Shown here in pieces: positions 58,737 through 64,000 of a DNA stretch of 64,000 bases. Position 1 is the stretch's first letter, and each line of letters opens with the position of its first letter. A program made the position numbers and the translations under genes. The stretch comes from Rhodocyclaceae bacterium (GTDB taxonomy: Bacteria; Pseudomonadota; Gammaproteobacteria; Burkholderiales; Rhodocyclaceae). The DNA lies in contig JAHDYG010000011.1 of NCBI GenBank assembly GCA_023383815.1, positions 51,881 to 115,880 of the forward strand, read 5' to 3'. The notes under the pieces are model-generated. The model saw only the letters and a program-made list of their open reading frames with translations, had not been told where the DNA came from and did not search any database.

Positions 58737-59375
58737 CTAAGCATAGGCGTCGATCCCGGCGGTGTGCGTAGGTCGGGTAGCCGCAAACCGGCCATAGGCG
58801 GTCTCGATTGCTGAGCGACGGTCCGATCCATCCGGTGTGGGCTGCGGCGAAGCCGTTCCCGTTGCGACCGCCCGATCCGTGGTACTTCCTTCCTCGCGTT
58901 CGCGCATCGTGATCTCGAGCGCCGCCTGCACCGCCATGCGATCGGCCATTGCGGCAACGCTTCGATCCTGGGGAGAGGGGTTGGCCGGTGCCAGCGCGGC
59001 GGCCTTGATCTGCCGAGCCTTCTCGATCGTCTCCTCGGGCGTGCCGCCCGGAGAGGTGTCGATGCTGACCTCGCCGGCGACCGCATAGCGCTGGCCGTCG
59101 GGGCCAGTCTCGTATGAATAGCTCGCGCCCTTGCTGACGAGCCCCGCGCCTGCCGCGACATGCGCCATCTCGTGCGCACGGACCTTGCGATCGGTCTGCT
59201 GCAGCTCGCGCAGCGCTCGCTGCTCGTCCGCGCTGAGATCGCTGTTGCCCCGGCTCGAGGACATCCCTGCCTGCGCGGTCGAGCGCGCGCTCGAATCCCG
59301 GGCGCCAAGTCCAGCGCCGGCGTTGCCGAGGCCGAAGGTGGCCGACGGGTCGAGGGCAGGCAGGTTGCCGATCAC
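58737..59375 (-). CDS. SprA-family putative metalloprotease (HExxH)
   Basis: RKVRAHEMAHVAAGAGLVSKGASYSYETGPDGQRYAVAGEVSIDTSPGGTPEETIEKARQI. Confidence 0.85.
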   Translation of the reverse strand: MIGNLPALDPSATFGLGNAGAGLGARDSSARSTAQAGMSSSRGNSDLSADEQRALRELQQTDRKVRAHEMAHVAAGAGLVSKGASYSYETGPDGQRYAVAGEVSIDTSPGGTPEETIEKARQIKAAALAPANPSPQDRSVAAMADRMAVQAALEITMREREEGSTTDRAVATGTASPQPTPDGSDRRSAIETAYGRFAATRPTHTAGIDAYA

Positions 59376-59487
59376 TTTTCTTCGAGCTTCCGGGATCGCT
59401 TACAATACCAGCTTAGCAAGCGAAGGGCGCACGCGCTCGGCGCGAATCCCATATTCTTGCGCAAGGATCGCGCAAGTCATTCATTCG

Positions 59488-59835
59488 ATGGAGAAATCAG
59501 TGAAGAAGATCCAGGTTTTCGATTCCGCTCAGCCCACCGGTTCGGGCGCTGACGCCGGCAATCTCGCCGTATTCGCGGACGACCTCGCATGGGTGGCACA
59601 GCAGGGGTACGTGGTCGAGCGGTTCAACCACGGGTTGCAGCCTCTGGCCTTTGCAGGGAACCCGATCGTCAAGCGTGAGCTCGACAGCGCCGGGGAAGCC
59701 GCACTGCCGCTGATCGTGCTCAATGGCGAGCTTGCCCTTTCGGGACGCTACCCGAACCGGGACGAACTGGCGCGCTGGATGAACGGTGCTCCGGTTCCGG
59801 CGAGCGAGTGCTGTAGCGGCGGGCGCTGCTGCTGA
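59488..59835 (+). CDS. ArsD-family protein, orphan
   Basis: ArsD-like fold sequence (FADDLAWVAQQGYVVERFNHGLQPLAFAGNPIVKREL..LPLIVLNGELALSGRYPNRDELARWM) with C-terminal ECCSGGRCC. Confidence 0.78.
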   Translation: MEKSVKKIQVFDSAQPTGSGADAGNLAVFADDLAWVAQQGYVVERFNHGLQPLAFAGNPIVKRELDSAGEAALPLIVLNGELALSGRYPNRDELARWMNGAPVPASECCSGGRCC

Positions 59836-59895
59836 AGTGTTTCGCTGCGCCCGGTGCCCTCTCCGGATGGGGAGGGGTACCGGGCGCAGCGTCGT

Positions 59896-61389
59896 TCAGC
59901 CGTTGCTCGGGAACGCGAACTGTGCCTTCTCGATCCCTTGCACCGCCCAGCGCTGGGTCAGCGTCTTGCGACGCGTGTAGAAGCGCACCGCGTCCGGCCC
60001 GTAGGCGTAGAGATCACCGAACAGCGAGCGCTTCCAGCCGCCGAAGCTCTGGCAAGCGACCGGGACCGGCAGCGGGACGTTGATGCCGACCATGCCGACC
60101 TGGACGCGATCGCTGAAGTGGCGGGCGACCGCACCGTCCCGGGTGAAGACGCAGGTGCCGTTTCCGAACTCATGGGCATTGACGAGTTCAACGGCCTGCG
60201 CAAGGTCCGGGACCCGGACGATGACGAGCACCGGGCCAAAGATCTCCTCGCGATAGATGCGCATCGCGGGTGTGGCGTGGTCGAACAGCGTGCCGCCGAG
60301 GAAGAAGCCGGTTTTGCTTCCCTGCACGGACGGCTTGCGGCCATCGACGACCAGCGTGGCACCCTCTGCCTCCCCCAGATCGATGTAGCTTCTGACCTTG
60401 TCACGATGGACGGCAGTGACGAGCGGGCCCATGTCGAGGCCACGCGTCGTGCCGTTGCCGATGCGCAGGGCCTCGACCTTGGGCTTGAGGCGACGAGCGA
60501 GTTCGTCGCCGGTCGCTTCACCAACTGCGACCACGACCGAGATCGCCATGCAGCGCTCGCCGCACGAGCCATAGGCGGCGCCCATCAGCGCGTTGACTGC
60601 GTTGTCCAGATCGGCGTCCGGCATCACCACGGCGTGGTTCTTTGCGCCGCCCAGTGCCTGCACGCGCTTGCCATGCGCGGTTCCGGTGGCGTAGATGGAC
60701 TCTGCGACGGGGGTCGAGCCGACGAAACTCACCGCCTTTACGCGAGGGTCGGTAAGCAAGGTGTCGACCGCCTCCTTGTCGCCGTTCACGACGTTGAACA
60801 CGCCTGGAGGCAGGCCAGCCTCGAGTGCGAGTTCGGCAAGGATCAGGGCCGCCGAGGGATCCTTCTCCGAAGGCTTGAGCACGAAGGTGTTGCCGCAGGC
60901 AATGGCCATCGGGAACATCCACATCGGAACCATCGCCGGGAAGTTGAACGGCGTGATGCCGGCCACCACACCCAGCGGCGGGAACTCGGACCAGGAGTCG
61001 ATCTCGGGACCGACGTCGCGGCTGTGCTCCCCCTTGAGGAACTCGGGGGCGCCGCAGGCGTACTCGACAACTTCGATCCCGCGCGCGAGCTCTCCCTGGG
61101 CGTCTTCCCAGACCTTGCCGTGTTCCTCCACGATTGCCGCGACGATCCGCTCGGCGTTCTGCTCCAGCAACGCCTTGTACTGGAACAGGATGCGCGCGCG
61201 CTTGAGCGGGGGCGTGCGGCTCCAGGCGGGGAATGCCCGGTCGGCAGCGGAGATCGCCTGTTCGACGGTAGTGCGCGAGGCCATTGCAACGCGGCGTACG
61301 GGTTCGCCGAGTGCGGGGTTGTAGACCGCCTGCACGCGGTGCTCGTCCGGGAAGGGCTGGCCGTCGATGAAGTGTCCGAGTGTCTGCAT
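59896..61389 (-). CDS. mmsA: CoA-acylating methylmalonate-semialdehyde dehydrogenase
   Basis: GVVAGITPFNFPAMVPMWMFPMAIACGNTFVLKPSEKDPS..GGAKNHAVVMPDADLD..GSCGERCMAISV. Confidence 0.94.
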   Translation of the reverse strand: MQTLGHFIDGQPFPDEHRVQAVYNPALGEPVRRVAMASRTTVEQAISAADRAFPAWSRTPPLKRARILFQYKALLEQNAERIVAAIVEEHGKVWEDAQGELARGIEVVEYACGAPEFLKGEHSRDVGPEIDSWSEFPPLGVVAGITPFNFPAMVPMWMFPMAIACGNTFVLKPSEKDPSAALILAELALEAGLPPGVFNVVNGDKEAVDTLLTDPRVKAVSFVGSTPVAESIYATGTAHGKRVQALGGAKNHAVVMPDADLDNAVNALMGAAYGSCGERCMAISVVVAVGEATGDELARRLKPKVEALRIGNGTTRGLDMGPLVTAVHRDKVRSYIDLGEAEGATLVVDGRKPSVQGSKTGFFLGGTLFDHATPAMRIYREEIFGPVLVIVRVPDLAQAVELVNAHEFGNGTCVFTRDGAVARHFSDRVQVGMVGINVPLPVPVACQSFGGWKRSLFGDLYAYGPDAVRFYTRRKTLTQRWAVQGIEKAQFAFPSNG

Positions 61390-61440
61390 GGGGTTCTCTC
61401 GTTGGAATCGGAAGGGGGAGGCGTTGTGGCGCCTTGAACG

Positions 61441-62748
61441 TCAGGCGAGTCCGCGCAGGGCCTGACGCACGGTGTCGATGATGCGGCCGAGCTCTTCGGG
61501 CGTCGAATCGAGGAAGGGCGAGAACTGCAGCACGTCGCCGCCGTTGCGGACGACGACCCCCGCTTCGAAACACTTCAGGAAGACCTCGAAACCGCGCGCA
61601 CCGGCTGCATCCGGGCGCGGCGCAAGCTCCACCGCACCCATCAGGCCGAAGTTGCGGATGTCGATCACGTGCGGCTCGCCGCGCAGGCTGTGAAGGACTT
61701 CCTCGAAGATCGGTTCGAGTGCAAGGGCGCGTGCGAAGCTGTCTTCCTCGCGATACGCGGCGAGTGTTGCCAGGCCTGCTGCGGCGGCCACCGGATGGCC
61801 CGAGTAGGTGTAGCCATGGAAGAGCTCGACCATGTTTTCGGGTCCCTGCATCAGGGCATCGTGGATCGCGTCGCGGACGATGACGGCACCCATCGGAATG
61901 ACGCCGTTGGTGAGCCCCTTTGCGGTCGTGATGAGATCGGGCACGACGCCGAAGCGTTCGGCTGCAAACGGTGCGCCGATCCGTCCGAAAGCCGTGATGA
62001 CCTCGTCGAAGATGAGCAGGATGCCGAACCGGTCGCACAGTTCGCGCAGTCGCTGCAGATATCCGATGGGTGGGACGAGGATGCCGGTCGAACCGGCAAC
62101 CGGCTCCACGATGACGGCAGCGATGTTCGACGCGTCGTGGAGTGCGGCGAGCCGCTCCAGGTCGTCCGCCAGATGCGCGCCCCAGGCGGGCTGGCCACGC
62201 GAAAAAGCCATGTCGGCCAGGCTGTGGGTGTGGCGCAGGTGGTCCACGCCCGGCAGCAGGGCCGCGCTGAAGACCTTGCGGTTGGCCGGAATTCCGCCGA
62301 CCGACATGCCTCCGAAGTTCACGCCGTGATAGCCGCGCTCGCGCCCGATCAGGCGGGTGCGTTGCCCTTCGCCGCGCGCGCGGTGGAATGCCAGGGCGAT
62401 CTTGAGCGCGGTATCGACCGACTCCGAGCCCGAGTTCGTGAAGAACACATGGTTCATGGAATCCGGGGCAAGCGCTGCGACTTCGTTCGCGAGTGCAAGC
62501 GCCTTGTCGTTGGCGACCTGGAATCCCATGCTGTAATCGAGCCTCGCGACCTGCTCCTGGACCGCAGCGACGATCTTCGGGTGGCAGTGGCCAAGCCCTG
62601 AGGTCCACAGGCCCGAGAAGCCGTCCAGCAGTTGTCGGCCGTCGTCGGCCGTATAGTAGTGGCCGCGTGCAGCGGTGAGGATGCGCGGTGCTTTCCAGAA
62701 CTTCCGGTTCGCGGTAAAGGGCATCCAGAAGGCGTGATCGGGTTGCAT
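61441..62748 (-). CDS. Omega-amino acid:pyruvate (class III) aminotransferase
   Basis: FFTNSGSESVDTALKIALAFHRARG, RERGYHGVNFGGMSVGG, LLIFDEVITAFGRIG, TTAKGLTNGVIPMGAVI; SD AAGGAG before MQPDHAFW. Confidence 0.92.
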   Translation of the reverse strand: MQPDHAFWMPFTANRKFWKAPRILTAARGHYYTADDGRQLLDGFSGLWTSGLGHCHPKIVAAVQEQVARLDYSMGFQVANDKALALANEVAALAPDSMNHVFFTNSGSESVDTALKIALAFHRARGEGQRTRLIGRERGYHGVNFGGMSVGGIPANRKVFSAALLPGVDHLRHTHSLADMAFSRGQPAWGAHLADDLERLAALHDASNIAAVIVEPVAGSTGILVPPIGYLQRLRELCDRFGILLIFDEVITAFGRIGAPFAAERFGVVPDLITTAKGLTNGVIPMGAVIVRDAIHDALMQGPENMVELFHGYTYSGHPVAAAAGLATLAAYREEDSFARALALEPIFEEVLHSLRGEPHVIDIRNFGLMGAVELAPRPDAAGARGFEVFLKCFEAGVVVRNGGDVLQFSPFLDSTPEELGRIIDTVRQALRGLA

Positions 62749-62850
62749 GAGCGGCTCCTTGTACGATGCGCTCATGGTAGAAGACGATTTGCGTGCAGAA
62801 AACGACAGAATCCGACTGTCCGGTTTCGTAATCGTGAAACAATTGGCGAG

Positions 62851-63777
62851 ATGAAGAAGACCCGTGCCGTTCTCGCGCAACTGGCTGATGCCGATCTGAG
62901 GTTGCTGCGCATCTTTCTCGCAATCGCCGAATCGGGAGGGCTCGCAGCGGCCGAACTGAGGCTGAACATCAGTCGCTCGGTGATCAGTCGCCATCTGAAG
63001 GATCTGGAGCTGCGGCTCGGAGTATCGCTTTGCCGTCGCGGTCGGGCCGGGTTCGGGCTGACCGAAGAGGGTGAGGTGGTGCTCGAAGCCACCCGCCGGC
63101 TGCTCGTGCAGATCGACACCTTCCGCGGCGAGATCGCGGAGCTGCACGCGGGTTTGCGCGGAGAACTGCATCTGGCGGTATTCGACAAGTTCGTGTCGAA
63201 CCCTGCCTGTCGCCTCGCCGAATGTCTTGCAATCTTCGGCGACGAAGCGCCGGGGGTCAGGCTCAACGTGCATGTCGCGGGATCGGGGGAAATCGAGAAA
63301 GGGCTGCTGGAGGGGCGGTTCCACGTCGGCGTCCATCCCTTTCATCGTGCGAGCGACAGCCTGGAATCCTTTGCGCTGTTCGAAGAGCGGATGCTCCTCT
63401 ATGCGGCGACCAGCCATCCGCTGGTACGCGCGGGGCTTCTCGCCGATGAGGACGCCTTGCGTCGGGCCGCGTTTGTCGGGCTTGGCTATCACTCACCCAA
63501 CATGGAGCACTTCTGGCGTCTGGGACTCAATCCCGAGGCCCGCGCATATGAACAGGAGGCGAGCGTGCTGCTGATCCTTTCCGGACGCTATCTCGGGTTT
63601 CTTCCTGATCACTACGCCCGGCCATTCGAGTCGGAGGGGCAACTCGTGCGCGTGCCCGTGGCAACGATGGAGTACGCCTGCGAGTGGCACGCTTCGGTCG
63701 GGCGCAACCCGGCGCCAGGAAGAGCAGCCCGAAGACTGCTCGTGATCCTGCAACAGCGTCATGGCAATCCGGGATAA
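62851..63777 (+). CDS. LysR family transcriptional regulator
   Basis: LRLLRIFLAIAESGGLAAAELRLNISRSVISRHLKDLELRLGVSLCRRGRAGFGLTEEG. Confidence 0.93.
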   Translation: MKKTRAVLAQLADADLRLLRIFLAIAESGGLAAAELRLNISRSVISRHLKDLELRLGVSLCRRGRAGFGLTEEGEVVLEATRRLLVQIDTFRGEIAELHAGLRGELHLAVFDKFVSNPACRLAECLAIFGDEAPGVRLNVHVAGSGEIEKGLLEGRFHVGVHPFHRASDSLESFALFEERMLLYAATSHPLVRAGLLADEDALRRAAFVGLGYHSPNMEHFWRLGLNPEARAYEQEASVLLILSGRYLGFLPDHYARPFESEGQLVRVPVATMEYACEWHASVGRNPAPGRAARRLLVILQQRHGNPG

Positions 63778-63886
63778 CCATTGCCAGGAATCCGGTTCAG
63801 GGTCGTGCGGAGGGCCATTGTCCAGGTCTTTCGGGCTGGCGCGAGGGTAAACCCTGATGCAGGGGGCGTGTTTCGGGGTTAACCAC

Positions 63887-63909
63887 CATTGTTGGCGGTG
63901 CCGACAATG
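63887..63909. promoter_or_regulatory. Inverted repeat CATTGTTGGC-GGT-GCCGACAATG upstream of last gene
   Basis: 10-bp arms, 9/10 complementary, 52 bp before next start codon. Confidence 0.45.
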
Positions 63910-63960
63910 TCTAAGTTTCACCGCTGGACTTCCTCCAAACCATTCCAAGGAGCATCGAGC

Positions 63961-64000
63961 ATGATTCGTTTGCCGTTGAAGAAGGTGTTGAGCGCGTCGC
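63961..64000 (+). CDS. Start of CDS truncated by window end, possibly exported
   Basis: SD AAGGAG then ATG ATT CGT TTG CCG TTG AAG AAG GTG (MIRLPLKKVLSAS). Confidence 0.5.
   Translation, partial: MIRLPLKKVLSAS

Overview
64-kb, high-GC, gene-dense chromosomal window. Gene content (NnrS/NsrR, PpsR/PpsA, DUF2863, COG4389, prfB with RF2 frameshift) suggests a betaproteobacterium, possibly Rhodocyclales-like; the taxonomy is inference. I support about 50 genes: one tRNA-Arg(CCU), prfB with its programmed +1 frameshift, several housekeeping genes (recJ, lolC/E-lolD, comEC, ppsR/ppsA, uup, prpE) and several c-di-GMP proteins. The most interesting regions are: (1) 15.5-23.3 kb, a CarH/LitR-type B12-binding MerR regulator divergent from a translationally coupled lipid-modification/redox operon, with three copies of a TTGTCC-N-GGACAA palindrome whose centres are 63 and 158 bp apart (close to integral helical turns); (2) 24.6-30.5 kb, an SMC/kleisin/KITE (MksFEB-like) operon directly downstream of prfB, with the SMC gene separated from its partners by a HigBA toxin-antitoxin module and PIN-toxin debris, and no recognisable JetD/MksG nuclease. 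Smaller points: a degenerate GGDEF response regulator keeping its RxxD I-site, a degenerate HD-GYP protein, an orphan ArsD lacking the N-terminal As(III)-binding cysteines, and plausible NsrR and FNR operators. All calls come from reading the sequence and ORF translations; no database search was run.
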